Below are positions 1 through 8,124 of a DNA stretch of 64,000 nucleotides, one piece after another. Source of the DNA: Streptosporangium lutulentum (lineage in GTDB: Bacteria; Actinomycetota; Actinomycetes; Streptosporangiales; Streptosporangiaceae); the NCBI RefSeq assembly GCF_030811455.1, contig NZ_JAUSQU010000001.1, forward strand, positions 5,332,001 to 5,396,000, written 5' to 3'. Positions within the stretch are counted from its first letter, which is position 1. The number at the start of each line of letters is the position of its first letter. The translations under genes and the position numbers were made by a program. Under the pieces are notes generated by a model. It worked only from the letters and a program-made list of their open reading frames with translations, did not search any database and had not been told where the DNA came from.

Positions 1-1
1 G

Positions 2-772
2 GCGTGCGAGGGGGGAGAGCACGAGTACGACTTCCTCCGGGGAGCCCGCGACTACGAGATCGAGCACATCTGGGCCAACCGCTTCGAGCGGCACCGGGGC
101 TCCGTCAAGAACATCGAGGAGTTCTACCTCCGGCGCAACCGCCTCGGCGCCCTGTTGCTCCTGCCCAAGTCCGTCAACGCGAGCTTCCGGGACGACCCCT
201 ACGAGCGGAAGATCGAGCACTACTACGCCGAGAACCGGCTCGCAGCCTCGCTGCATCCCAAGAGCCGCCTGCGGAACACCCCCTTCACCCACTACCTCAG
301 GGACTCCGGACTCGACAAGGCGTTCCAGCCCTGCCCGGAGTTCGGCGTCAAGGAGATCGAGCGGCGTCAGCAGCTCTACCGGCTCCTCTGCGAGGAGATC
401 TGGAACCCGTCCAGGCTCGGCTTCCGCCTGCCGGTGATCGAACTTCCTCCCGAGCCGCCTCCGGCCCGCCGCCACTACGGCGTCGAACTCCTCGATCTGA
501 TCAAGGGGGGTCTGATCCCCCCGAACGCCAAGATCTTCCGGACGGTCAGGGGTGAGATCCACTTCGCCACCGTCGAGGAAGGGGGGACGATCAGGGTGGA
601 GGCGACGAGCGAGGTCTTCCACTCCCTGTCCGCCGCCGGGGCCGCGGTCGCCGGGACCAAGGCATGCGCGGGCTGGGACGTCTGGCGGATCGAACACGGC
701 GGTGCCGCGGTGCCGCTGAAACGCCTCCGCGAGGAGGCCATCAACCGCGGCCTGGCCGGCACCGGCTCATGA
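2..772 (+). CDS. GmrSD-like (DUF262/DUF1524) protein C-terminus with RAMA domain, 5' truncated by window
   Basis: The reading frame is already open at the window start, so the N-terminal (DUF262-like) part lies outside. The first visible part has the DUF1524 HNH-type signature YEIEHIWANRFERH, followed by RNRLGALLLLPKSVNASF, matching the family's Asn-rich 'GNL.LL...N' block. The last ~95 residues, from HYGVELLDLIKGGLIPPNA to the GWDVWRIEHGG stretch, look like a RAMA domain (restriction enzyme adenine methylase associated). The family (GmrSD and relatives) cleaves modified or foreign DNA using NTP energy. A RAMA domain could provide binding to modified DNA; that role is inference. No methylase is visible next to it in the window. 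Confidence 0.7.
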   Translation, partial: ACEGGEHEYDFLRGARDYEIEHIWANRFERHRGSVKNIEEFYLRRNRLGALLLLPKSVNASFRDDPYERKIEHYYAENRLAASLHPKSRLRNTPFTHYLRDSGLDKAFQPCPEFGVKEIERRQQLYRLLCEEIWNPSRLGFRLPVIELPPEPPPARRHYGVELLDLIKGGLIPPNAKIFRTVRGEIHFATVEEGGTIRVEATSEVFHSLSAAGAAVAGTKACAGWDVWRIEHGGAAVPLKRLREEAINRGLAGTGS

Positions 773-781
773 CGCTCCACG

Positions 782-810
782 GACCCGTAGGTGCCGGGAG
801 CCTCCGGGTC
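782..810. terminator. Hairpin between convergent genes
   Basis: The arms GACCCG and CGGGTC (782-787/805-810) are extended inward by AGG/CCT after one mismatch, with a 9-nt loop. It lies in the 55-bp gap between two converging genes. There is no U-run, as is common for actinobacterial terminators, so this is a structural inference. Confidence 0.4.
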
Positions 811-827
811 ACCTGATCGACCGATGC

Positions 828-2102
828 TCAACGCTCGCCGAACAGCCGTTCGTCGACGAACGCGTTGCGGAACTTACCGGTGGGGTCGTGGTCGGTGAGC
901 AGCCGCCGGAAGTCGGGAAGCCGCTCGTACAGAGATCGCACCCGCTCGGGACCCATGACAAAGAGCTTGCCCCAGTGGGGCCGGGCCTCGAAGGGTTCCA
1001 GCAGGTCCTCGATCACGGCGAGCACCCGTCGCACGGCCGGCCAGTCCTTCTTCCAGGTGAAGTGGAGGGCGACGACGTCCTCCCGGTAGGAGGGGCTCAT
1101 CCACAGGTCGTCCGCCGCGACGGTGCGGATCTCCGACACCTGCAGAACGGGGGCCACGATCTCCCTGACGCCGTCCAGCGCGCGGAGCGCGGCGATCGCG
1201 TGGCGGCGCGGCAGCAGATACTCCGACTGGAGCTCCTCCCCGCTGCTGGGGGTGAAGTCCAGGCGGAAATGCGGCAGCCGGTCGTACCACGGGCCGGGCA
1301 CGCCCATCTGCGCGGTGCAGTTGACGGCGGACAGCCCCGGCAGGGGATGCCGGTCGGCCGGCGCCGCGGTGGCGTCCAGCCAGCGCGGCGCCGGCTCCCA
1401 CGGACCCGGCTCGTCGACGCGCTGCTTCACCCACACCTGGTCGATCCGAGGGCCGTTCCAGCCGGTGAACAGGCTCACGCTGTACGCGGCGGACATGATC
1501 TCCTCGAAGTGCTCCTCCAGCCGCGCCCACGGGAGGTTCTCGTAGACGTACTGCCGCACGTCGAAGGTCGGGACGACGTCGAGGGTGACCCGGGTGACGA
1601 CGCCCAGCGCGCCGAGCCCGACCACCGCGCCGGCGAAGCGGTCGCCGTCCTTCTCCCGGCTGAGGACGACGATCTCGCCGTCGGCGGTGACCAGTTCGAG
1701 CCCGGACACCGCGGTCGCCAGGTTGCCGTTGCCCACCCCTGAGCCGTGCGTGGCCGTGGCGCAGGCCCCGGCGACCGAGATGTGCGGCAGCGAGCCGAGG
1801 TTGTGCAGCGCGTAGCCCTCTCCGTGCAGCCATCGGCTCAGCTCGCCGTACCGGACCCCGGCACCGACCGTGACCGTACGGCGTGCGGGGTCGAGCTCCG
1901 TCGAGCTCGGGAGATCCTCCAGGGAGACGAGATCCCCGCCGGGCCGGTCGGCGATCTCGTTGAAGGAGTGACGGGTGCCGAGCGCCCGCACCCCGTCGCT
2001 TTTCGCGACCAGCTTCTGGAGCTGCTCCACACTGCCGGGGCGATGGATCCGCGCGGCGTCGTAGGTGATGTTGCCGGCCCAGTTCGTCAGCCGTCCGGTC
2101 AA
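828..2102 (-). CDS. aldO: Alditol oxidase (FAD-dependent, VAO family)
   Basis: A 424-residue protein matching the ~418-residue Streptomyces alditol oxidase. These enzymes oxidise the terminal hydroxyl of polyols such as xylitol or sorbitol to the aldehyde with O2, releasing H2O2. The N-terminal FAD domain has LGTRHSFNEI, whose His45 corresponds to the histidine that holds FAD covalently. The cofactor-binding loop SLPHISVAGACATATHGSG follows. The C-terminal half keeps the residues known for AldO: Glu and Arg in SEIR, Thr in HFTW and Lys in HWGK. It has no signal peptide, so it is probably cytoplasmic. The related L-gulonolactone oxidases are an alternative, but the active-site set favours alditol oxidase. 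Confidence 0.87.
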   Translation of the reverse strand: MTGRLTNWAGNITYDAARIHRPGSVEQLQKLVAKSDGVRALGTRHSFNEIADRPGGDLVSLEDLPSSTELDPARRTVTVGAGVRYGELSRWLHGEGYALHNLGSLPHISVAGACATATHGSGVGNGNLATAVSGLELVTADGEIVVLSREKDGDRFAGAVVGLGALGVVTRVTLDVVPTFDVRQYVYENLPWARLEEHFEEIMSAAYSVSLFTGWNGPRIDQVWVKQRVDEPGPWEPAPRWLDATAAPADRHPLPGLSAVNCTAQMGVPGPWYDRLPHFRLDFTPSSGEELQSEYLLPRRHAIAALRALDGVREIVAPVLQVSEIRTVAADDLWMSPSYREDVVALHFTWKKDWPAVRRVLAVIEDLLEPFEARPHWGKLFVMGPERVRSLYERLPDFRRLLTDHDPTGKFRNAFVDERLFGER

Positions 2103-2440
2103 GGTATGCCCTCTCTACGCCTCACGCCAGGCCGCGCGTGATCGATGCACGCCTCACGCCGGGTCGTGCAGGGGCACGACGGCGGCACCGGCGCACCAAG
2201 CGTAGTTCAAGGGCGTTGTCCTGCCTCCTGCGGCCGTCACGGCTCATGGAGCGTGACGACTCACGGGCCGCAACGACTTACGGAGCGTAACGACTCATGG
2301 GCGTCAGCGTCCACGGATCGTCACCGGCCGCGAACCGTCACCGTCCACGGGCCGTCACCGGCCGCGAACCGTTACCGGCCCGTGGACGGTCACCGTTCGT
2401 GATCGGTCACCGCCCACGGGCCGTCATCGGCCGCGCGTCG
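2103..2440. repeat. Gene-free stretch with degenerate GTCACCGGCC-type repeats
   Basis: No coding potential was found. From about 2220 to 2440 the sequence is built of imperfect copies of a short motif such as GTCACCGGCCGCGAACC and ACGGGCCGTCA, alternating with CGTAACGACTCA-like units. This may be slippage-derived simple sequence. It lies between the 5' end of the alditol oxidase gene and the 3' end of the DksA-like gene, both on the minus strand. Confidence 0.55.
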
Positions 2441-2827
2441 TCACCGTTTGTGCGCCGCGCACTCGATGCAGGTCCGCGCGACCGGACGTGCCTTCAGGCG
2501 TTCGAAGGCGATGGGCCGTCCGCAGTTCTCACACACGCCGTACGTGCCCTCGCGGAGCCGTTCGGACATCTGGTCCAGATCCTCGAGGCGAGAGCGGGCC
2601 TTGTCGAGCAGGCTTTCCAGATGGGCTCGCTCGAAGGCGAGCGTCGCCCCCTCCGGATCGTGCTCGTCGTCGTTCGCCACCAGTGTTGCCGATTCGATGA
2701 TGCCGTCCCAATCACGCGTCAGTGCCGCGATCTGGATCATCGTACTCTCACGATCCTCGGTCAGAAGATCCTGCATGGCCGCCCGCTCCGAGGAGGAGAG
2801 GCCCGCTCCGGAAAGCTGCTTGCCCAT
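2441..2827 (-). CDS. DksA/TraR-family C4 zinc-finger protein
   Basis: A 128-residue protein with a coiled-coil-like N-terminal half and a C-terminal zinc finger in which GVCENCGRPI and RTCIECAAHKR supply four cysteines. Family members bind the secondary channel of RNA polymerase or act as zinc-finger modulators of transcription; RNA polymerase binding is inferred here. The open frame extends upstream to 3079, but that part has no family-like sequence. I chose the ATG at 2827 because it is preceded by a GGGGTG ribosome binding site about 9 nt away and gives the usual length. It is a stand-alone gene with its own probable promoter near 2925. Confidence 0.8.
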   Translation of the reverse strand: MGKQLSGAGLSSSERAAMQDLLTEDRESTMIQIAALTRDWDGIIESATLVANDDEHDPEGATLAFERAHLESLLDKARSRLEDLDQMSERLREGTYGVCENCGRPIAFERLKARPVARTCIECAAHKR

Positions 2828-2908
2828 CGGCGTTTTCACCCCGTTCCACAACCGGGTCCGCGTTCCCTGCCGGAGACAATGCGGACATTCCGTACGAACG
2901 CGCTGATT

Positions 2909-2928
2909 TGGGGATTCTCCCCATTTTA
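2909..2928 (-). promoter_or_regulatory. Probable -10 box with adjacent palindrome upstream of the DksA-like gene
   Basis: Read on the minus strand, TAAAAT (2928-2923) is a good -10 hexamer in a very GC-rich setting. It is followed at once by the interrupted palindrome TGGGGA-GAA-TCCCCA (2923-2909). The expected transcription start would fall inside the palindrome, which is a typical operator position. No convincing -35 box was seen, and the regulator is unknown. Confidence 0.35.
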
Positions 2929-3083
2929 CGGCTCCCAACTCACCAAAGCCGTCGCCATAAGAGCCGATCTCGGTCATAGCCGCCCTCGCCGAACCCGCGT
3001 CAGGCGGATGGCACTCAGCCATCGGGAAACCACGCGCCTCAACGCCGAAGAAGGGATCCGGCGACGTTGAGCTGGACATGACT

Positions 3084-3121
3084 CGACCGCGCCCCTGCGG
3101 ATTTCGCGGTGGGCGCGGTCG
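3084..3121 (-). terminator. Terminator-like hairpin downstream of leuA
   Basis: Perfect 11-bp arms CGACCGCGCCC (3084-3094) and GGGCGCGGTCG (3111-3121) with a 16-nt loop, about 135 bp downstream of the leuA stop codon. No U-tract follows. Its position after leuA and before the next promoter makes a transcription terminator the likely role. Confidence 0.55.
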
Positions 3122-3255
3122 GGTGAACGACGTTGATGCCTTGTGGGCCGTTGTCGGGCGACGCCGATCGGCAGGTCCTGCCGGGCGCCGGGCATCACCG
3201 GCCCGGCAGATCGTGCCGGGCGGCGCGGGCGGGTGTCAGCGGAAGGCGCGGCTGG

Positions 3256-4968
3256 TCAGCGTCCGGTCCGGTTGACGGCGGAGACGACGGCCTTGAGAGC
3301 GGCGGTGGTGGTGTTGGCGTCGATGCCGACGCCCCACAGGACCTGACCGGCGATCTCGCACTCGATGTAGGAGGCGGCCTTGGCCTCGGCGCCGGAGCTC
3401 AGCGCGTGCTCGGCGTAGTCCAGGACGCGGACCTCCACCCCGACCTGGGCCAGGGCGTCGCAGAAGGCGGAGATGGGGCCGTTGCCGACACCCTCGACCT
3501 CACGGATCTCACCGCTGACGCGCAGGTCGACGCTGATGGCGTCCTTCGCGTCGCCCCCGGAGACGTGGCGGTGGGCCAGCAGGCCCAGGCGGCCCCACGG
3601 GCTGACCGGGTTCGGCAGGTATTCGTCGGTGAACGCCTCCCACATCTGAGCCGGGCTCACCTCGCCGCCGAGGGCGTCGGTGCGGGCCTGGATGACGCGG
3701 GAGAACTCGATCTGCAGGCGGCGCGGCAGGTCCAGGTGGTGGTCGGCCTTCATGATGTAGGCGACCCCGCCCTTGCCGGACTGGCTGTTGACCCGGATGA
3801 CCGCCTCGTAGGTGCGGCCGATGTCCTTGGGGTCGATCGGCAGGTACGGCACCGCCCAGGTGAACTCGTCCACCGGGACGCCCGCGGCGGTCGCGTCGCG
3901 CTCCAGGTGCTCAAGACCCTTCTTGATGGCGTCTTGGTGGGACCCGGAGAAGGCGGTGTAGACGAGCTCGCCGCCCCAGGGATGACGCGGGTGGACAGGC
4001 AGCTGGTTGCAGTACTCGGTGACCCTGCGGACCTCGTCGATGTCGGAGAGGTCGATCTCCGGGTCGACGCCCTGGGAGAACAGGTTCATGCCCAGCGTGA
4101 CCAGGTCCACGTTGCCGGTGCGCTCACCGTTGCCGAACAGGCAGCCCTCGATCCTGTCTGCCCCGGCCATGTAGCCCAGCTCGGCGGCGGCCACGGCGGT
4201 GCCCCGGTCGTTGTGCGGGTGCAGGGACAGCACGATCGAATCGCGGTAGGCCAGGTTGCGGTGCATCCACTCGATCTGGTCGGCGTAGATGTTCGGCGTG
4301 GCCATCTCGACGGTGGCGGGCAGGTTGACGATGACCTTGCGGTCGGGGGTGGGCTGCCAGACCTCGTTGACGGCGTCGCAGACCTCCACGGCGTACTCCA
4401 GCTCGGTGCCGGTGAAGGACTCCGGGGAGTACTGGAAGTAGATCTCCGTGTCCTCCATCTCGGCGGCCAGCTTCTTGCACAGCTTGGCGCCCTCGACCGC
4501 GATGGCGGTGATGCCCTCCCTGCCCTGGCCGAAGACGACCCGGCGCTGGAGGGTCGAGGTGGAGTTGTAGAGGTGGACGATGGCCTGCTTGGCGCCGCGC
4601 ACCGACTCGAAGGTCCGCTCGATCAGCTCGGGCCTGGCCTGGGTCAGGACCTGGATGACCACGTCGTCGGGGACGCGCCCCTCTTCGATGATCTGCCGTA
4701 CGAAGTCGAAGTCGGTCTGTGAGGCGGCCGGGAAACCCACCTCGATCTCCTTGTACCCCATCTTCACCAGCAGCTCGAACATCTTGAGCTTGCGGTGGGA
4801 GTCCATCGGGTCGATCAGCGCCTGGTTGCCGTCACGCAGGTCCACGGCACACCAGCGGGGGGCACTGTCGATGACCTTGCCGGGCCAGGTGCGGTCGTCG
4901 AGCCGGACCGGGACGAAGGGTTGATAACGCTTGAACGGCATGGGGCTGGGCTGCTGCTGCGGATACAT
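3256..4968 (-). CDS. leuA: 2-isopropylmalate synthase
   Basis: A 570-residue protein of the long actinobacterial LeuA type. It condenses acetyl-CoA with 2-oxoisovalerate to form 2-isopropylmalate, the first committed step of leucine biosynthesis. The TIM-barrel catalytic domain shows DLRDGNQALIDPM near residue 45 and the metal-binding and catalytic segment LHPHNDRGTAVAAAELGY. GNGERTGNVDLVTLGMN follows. The C-terminal ~130 residues form the leucine-binding regulatory domain, with the GxGNGPISAFCDAL pattern. The ATG at 4968 follows a GAGGAG ribosome binding site. A short leader ORF with clustered leucine codons and a hairpin lies just upstream (5020-5086), suggesting control by leucine supply in addition to feedback inhibition. 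Confidence 0.96.
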   Translation of the reverse strand: MYPQQQPSPMPFKRYQPFVPVRLDDRTWPGKVIDSAPRWCAVDLRDGNQALIDPMDSHRKLKMFELLVKMGYKEIEVGFPAASQTDFDFVRQIIEEGRVPDDVVIQVLTQARPELIERTFESVRGAKQAIVHLYNSTSTLQRRVVFGQGREGITAIAVEGAKLCKKLAAEMEDTEIYFQYSPESFTGTELEYAVEVCDAVNEVWQPTPDRKVIVNLPATVEMATPNIYADQIEWMHRNLAYRDSIVLSLHPHNDRGTAVAAAELGYMAGADRIEGCLFGNGERTGNVDLVTLGMNLFSQGVDPEIDLSDIDEVRRVTEYCNQLPVHPRHPWGGELVYTAFSGSHQDAIKKGLEHLERDATAAGVPVDEFTWAVPYLPIDPKDIGRTYEAVIRVNSQSGKGGVAYIMKADHHLDLPRRLQIEFSRVIQARTDALGGEVSPAQMWEAFTDEYLPNPVSPWGRLGLLAHRHVSGGDAKDAISVDLRVSGEIREVEGVGNGPISAFCDALAQVGVEVRVLDYAEHALSSGAEAKAASYIECEIAGQVLWGVGIDANTTTAALKAVVSAVNRTGR

Positions 4969-5019
4969 GCAATGGCTCCTCGGCTGGAAAACAATCGCGG
5001 CCGACGCGCATGACTCTCT

Positions 5020-5060
5020 CCGCGACGAGGGAGCCGGCCTTCTACAGGCCCTCGTCGCGG
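5020..5060 (-). promoter_or_regulatory. leuA leader hairpin (attenuator candidate)
   Basis: On the leuA strand a perfect 12-bp stem forms between CCGCGACGAGGG (5060-5049) and CCCTCGTCGCGG (5031-5020), with a 17-nt loop that contains the leader peptide's stop codon. At the loop/3' arm boundary is GGCTCC (5035-5030), which is complementary to GGAGCC (4979-4974) in the leuA ribosome binding site. A ribosome stalled on the Leu codons would leave the 5' arm free, so the hairpin could form and free the ribosome binding site. A ribosome reaching the stop codon would cover the 5' arm and let GGCTCC mask it. This mechanism is inference. Confidence 0.55.
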
Positions 5061-5086
5061 CAGCTAAGAAGCAGTCCGCGCAGCAT
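5042..5086 (-). CDS. leuL: Leucine leader peptide
   Basis: A 14-codon ORF, MLRGLLLSCRDEGL, ending in TAG. Five of its 14 codons are leucine, including a run of three, which is typical of ribosome-sensing leaders of leucine genes. It sits 73 bp upstream of leuA and its last codons form one arm of the hairpin at 5020-5060. It has no ribosome binding site. The probable -10 hexamer TAGCCT ends 7 nt before its ATG, so the transcript probably starts at or next to the start codon (leaderless translation). Confidence 0.6.
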   Translation of the reverse strand: MLRGLLLSCRDEGL

Positions 5087-5093
5087 GCACAGC

Positions 5094-5099
5094 AGGCTA
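5094..5099 (-). promoter_or_regulatory. Probable -10 element of the leuL-leuA transcript
   Basis: TAGCCT on the minus strand fits the actinobacterial TANNNT -10 consensus, with TGC directly before it (extended -10 like). It ends 7 nt upstream of the leader peptide ATG. No strong -35 is at the usual distance; a TTGAGT lies 23 nt upstream. Between here and the next gene at 5335 no other feature was seen. Confidence 0.4.
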
Positions 5100-5334
5100 G
5101 CAGACGGTCTTAAATTCCTGAGACTCAAGCCCACATAATGAGATCTTTGACGTCCGCGGGCCGTTTCGGGAGCTCCCCGCGGCGGCGCACCGGATCATCG
5201 GGTCGCCGATCCGGCCGGGGTCACGGACCGTACGATCCCGTCAGGGGCGTCGCCGCCGTCGGCCCGGCCTGCGGACGGGCGGCCGGCCGCTGATCGGATA
5301 CAGTCCCAGGAAAAAGCCGACAGGGGGAACGGGC

Positions 5335-5580
5335 ATGAACGACGTCGACATCCTCACCCACATCAACAAACTCATCGCCGAGGAGCGAGAGCTCCGGGAC
5401 CGGCTGGGGACCCACGCGATCTCCTCGAACGAGGAGAACAACCGGATCAAGCAGCTGGAGGAGGCTCTCGACCAGGCCTGGGACCTGCTCAGGCAGCGCC
5501 GGGCCCGCCGGGAGTTCGGGGAGGACCCGGACTCGGCGGCACCGCGCCCGATCAACGAGGTCGAGGGCTACCGCCAGTGA
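5335..5580 (+). CDS. DUF2630 family protein
   Basis: An 81-residue acidic/basic helical protein. The DILTHINKLIAEERELRD and IKQLEEALDQAWDLLRQRRA segments are the two helices typical of the actinobacterial DUF2630 family, which has no known biochemical function. The ATG is preceded by GGGGGAACGGGC, a usable ribosome binding site. It is a single gene, divergent from leuA. Confidence 0.8.
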   Translation: MNDVDILTHINKLIAEERELRDRLGTHAISSNEENNRIKQLEEALDQAWDLLRQRRARREFGEDPDSAAPRPINEVEGYRQ

Positions 5581-5635
5581 CCCCTCGCCCGTGAAGCCCT
5601 TCCGGGCGCGCTCGGCGGACGGTGACCGGACGCGC

Positions 5636-6802
5636 TCAGCGGGGGAACGGGCAGGCGGGAGGAACGACCGGCAGAGGATCGCCGTCGGCGGGAGCCGGTG
5701 AGACGCTCTCGCCGGACGGGCTCGGAGCAGGCGAGGGACTCCGGCCGGGCAGGCCCGAAGCCGGTGAGGGACCGTCGCCGGACGGGCTCGGAGACGGCGA
5801 GGGATCGCGGCCGGCCGGTTCCGGAATCGGCGGGACGGCCCTGGCGGCACCGGTCCGCAGCGCCGGGGCGAGCCAGGAGATCACGCTCTGCTCGGCGTAC
5901 CAGCCGTGCAGGTTCACCGAGGTCCTGAACACCTCACCGGGGTCGGGGCAGAGCACCTTCGACTGCAGCTGGTCGTTCCGGAGGAAGCTCACGCTGCCCT
6001 CGCGGTCCAGAATCGTGGACATCTGGTCGTCGCTGGCGACCAGGTAGCCCACGATCACCCTGCCGGGTTCCTTCTCGTCCTCGACGACCTGCAGGGCGAT
6101 CAGCGGGAGGATCGGCGCCTTCATCACGACCACGCCGGCCAGGAACGGCATGAGCGCCGCCATCGCGGTCGCGATGCCGTGGGTCAGCACCCTGGCGGAT
6201 CCCGCGGGCACCGGGCCGGTCAGCAGCACCGTGAGCCCCGGCGGAAGCACCAGCAGGATCGCGGACGCCATGTCGCCCGCGGCGAACGCGGTGGCGACGG
6301 CCGGCCACAGCAGCACGTAGGAGAGCACCGCGGCGATCAGCGGCAGCGCGTAGCAGAACGTGGTCCGCAACTCCTCGTGGCCCGGAAACCGATCACGTAC
6401 CGTCAGGCCCGCCACGGCCAGCGCCAGCATCGCCAGCGTCGGCAGGAAGCGCAGCTGCCAGGCGAGCACGCCCACCACGACGGCCAGGAGCACGACCCAG
6501 TCGGGCAGCCGCTCGGCGGCGCGCACCAGCCACGACGTGCGGCCCGTGCTGATCCAGTAGAGGGTGCCGAGGAGCCGTCCGCCGAGGACGACGACGGGCA
6601 GCACCCAGATCGTCGCCAGCAGGACCGCGCTCAGCAGGCCCAGCGGGCTGATGGTCTGCACGAGCAGGAGCAGCGTCTGGGTGTCCTGCTTGCTGGCGTA
6701 CCACAGCCGCATCACCAGCAGGGCGAGGGGGAACACCGGCAGCAGCGCGAGGAACCACTCCTGGTTCCTCGGCGCGTTCTTGACCCGCGCGTCGGGCTTC
6801 AA
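5636..6802 (-). CDS. Multi-spanning membrane protein with Pro/Ser-rich C-terminal tail
   Basis: About 388 residues. There are roughly eight hydrophobic segments (for example FLALLPVFPLALLVMRLWY and WVVLLAVVVGVLAW), then a soluble domain of about 90 residues, then a low-complexity tail rich in PSPSPS repeats. The function is not recognised. The start is inferred as TTG at 6802, because TTGA overlaps the stop codon of the upstream solute-binding gene and AGGAG lies about 11 nt before it; a GTG at 6814 is the alternative. The frame stays open further upstream, but only as an out-of-frame copy of the neighbour. The coupling suggests that the two proteins act together at the membrane. Confidence 0.65.
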   Translation of the reverse strand: MKPDARVKNAPRNQEWFLALLPVFPLALLVMRLWYASKQDTQTLLLLVQTISPLGLLSAVLLATIWVLPVVVLGGRLLGTLYWISTGRTSWLVRAAERLPDWVVLLAVVVGVLAWQLRFLPTLAMLALAVAGLTVRDRFPGHEELRTTFCYALPLIAAVLSYVLLWPAVATAFAAGDMASAILLVLPPGLTVLLTGPVPAGSARVLTHGIATAMAALMPFLAGVVVMKAPILPLIALQVVEDEKEPGRVIVGYLVASDDQMSTILDREGSVSFLRNDQLQSKVLCPDPGEVFRTSVNLHGWYAEQSVISWLAPALRTGAARAVPPIPEPAGRDPSPSPSPSGDGPSPASGLPGRSPSPAPSPSGESVSPAPADGDPLPVVPPACPFPR

Positions 6803-8124
6803 CTGGACGAGCACTCCTGGACTGCGAGGGTGCGCTCCCACGGCCACCTGCGCACCGGCGGCGGGAGCACGCACGGCTGGTTGGCCTGGGCCACGTTCGC
6901 GTTGGTCTGGCCGGTGGGGTCGTCCGACAGCAGCGGGCCGATGTACGTCTGGTACGCCTGCTCCCACCTCTGGTCCTGGGGATCGGCGTAGGAACGGTAC
7001 AGGGAGAGGTCGACCAGGGTGCGCAACGCGTCGTTGGCGCCCGTGTTGACCGCCCACATCTCCGTCTTCTCCAGCGCGATGTCGTGGTGGACCAGCGCGC
7101 CGCCTGACTCCTTGACGAACCCCGCCAGGAGGGCCGCGTCGGTGGTCACCGCCTCGAAAGCCCCGTCCTTCAGCCCGTCTATGCAGTCCTTGATCGAGTT
7201 CACCCCGGTGATGACGGCGTTCGTCCCCTCCGTCGCCTTGGCCAGCTCGCTCTCGGAGGTCGAGGTGCCGAGGGTGCAGATTCTCTGGCCCTTCAGCTGC
7301 CCCAGAGACGTGATCTTCTTGGAAGGGGTGGAGCTCCTGGTCACCACGGACTGCTCGGTGTAGAGGTAGGGCGCGGAGAATCCGACGGAGGGGTCCGCCT
7401 CGCGTTCGGGCGTCACGCTGAAGGTCGCGACGACGAGGTCGACTTTGACGGGCTGGCCCTTGTCGTCCTCGGCCTGCATGCGTGCCCTGTCCTCGGTCTC
7501 GATGGACAGGAAGTCGACCTTGTCCGGCGGAAAGCCCAGATCCGCGGCGAGCATGTAGGCGATCTGGATGTCGAAGCCCTCGAAGCCGCGACTGCCCGTC
7601 TCCTTCTGCAGGGCGATGTTCGGGGTGTCGTTCTTCACGCCGATCCGGATCCTGTCCTTTTTGAACAGTCCCGCGTTCTCGCGCAGCTCTGCCTCGGTGG
7701 GCGGCCCGCTGGTCCACATGACGGATGCCCCGACCACGGCCGCGGCGAGGATCAGCGCGATCCACGCGGCCAGCCGGAACCTCCGGAACCTTATCCGGCC
7801 GGACGGCGCGGGCCGATGGTCCCCGTCGTCCTCCGGGCCTTCGGCCCATCGCTCCCGGTCGTACCGGTCCGCGGCCCGCCGGTCGCGCTCGTCACCCGGC
7901 CACCGGTCTCGCTGGTCATGCTCATCGTCGGACAGCCGGTCGTCCTCGTCGCCGGACCGCTGATCGCGGCCGTCGTCGCCCCACCGGTCCCCCCGGCCGC
8001 GCCCTCCGCCGGGTCCCCGGTCGTGCTCCTGACCGGCTCGCCGGTCGCGCTTCTGACCGTGCTGCTCGGGAGGGGCTGAGAACTCCTCCGGTTGCGTCCC
8101 TCCGTCCGCAGATTTTTCCGCCAT
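6799..8124 (-). CDS. Membrane-anchored periplasmic-binding-type protein (SBP_bac_3, glutamate-like)
   Basis: About 441 residues. The first ~110 are extremely hydrophilic and made of Asp/Arg/Glu clusters (DDRLSDDEHDQRDRW and the like). One transmembrane helix follows (AAWIALILAAAVVGASVMW). The rest is a family 3 solute-binding domain: IRIGVKNDTPNIAL, GFEGFDIQIAYMLAADLGF and VDLVVATFSVTPERE are typical of the glutamate/polar amino acid class. No ABC permease or ATPase is adjacent, so it may be a sensor or signalling component instead of a transporter part. The ATG at 8124 follows GGGGGC. It is coupled to the membrane protein downstream. Confidence 0.7.
   Translation of the reverse strand: MAEKSADGGTQPEEFSAPPEQHGQKRDRRAGQEHDRGPGGGRGRGDRWGDDGRDQRSGDEDDRLSDDEHDQRDRWPGDERDRRAADRYDRERWAEGPEDDGDHRPAPSGRIRFRRFRLAAWIALILAAAVVGASVMWTSGPPTEAELRENAGLFKKDRIRIGVKNDTPNIALQKETGSRGFEGFDIQIAYMLAADLGFPPDKVDFLSIETEDRARMQAEDDKGQPVKVDLVVATFSVTPEREADPSVGFSAPYLYTEQSVVTRSSTPSKKITSLGQLKGQRICTLGTSTSESELAKATEGTNAVITGVNSIKDCIDGLKDGAFEAVTTDAALLAGFVKESGGALVHHDIALEKTEMWAVNTGANDALRTLVDLSLYRSYADPQDQRWEQAYQTYIGPLLSDDPTGQTNANVAQANQPCVLPPPVRRWPWERTLAVQECSSS

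Noticed and set aside
3133..4722. Long plus-strand open frame opposite leuA
   Set aside because: It is a mirror of the leuA codons, with low-complexity Gly/Asp/Leu composition and no domain; common in high-GC DNA.
6803..7849. Upstream continuation of the membrane protein's open frame
   Set aside because: It is an Arg-rich out-of-phase copy of the solute-binding gene on the same strand, and TTGA coupling supports a start at 6802.
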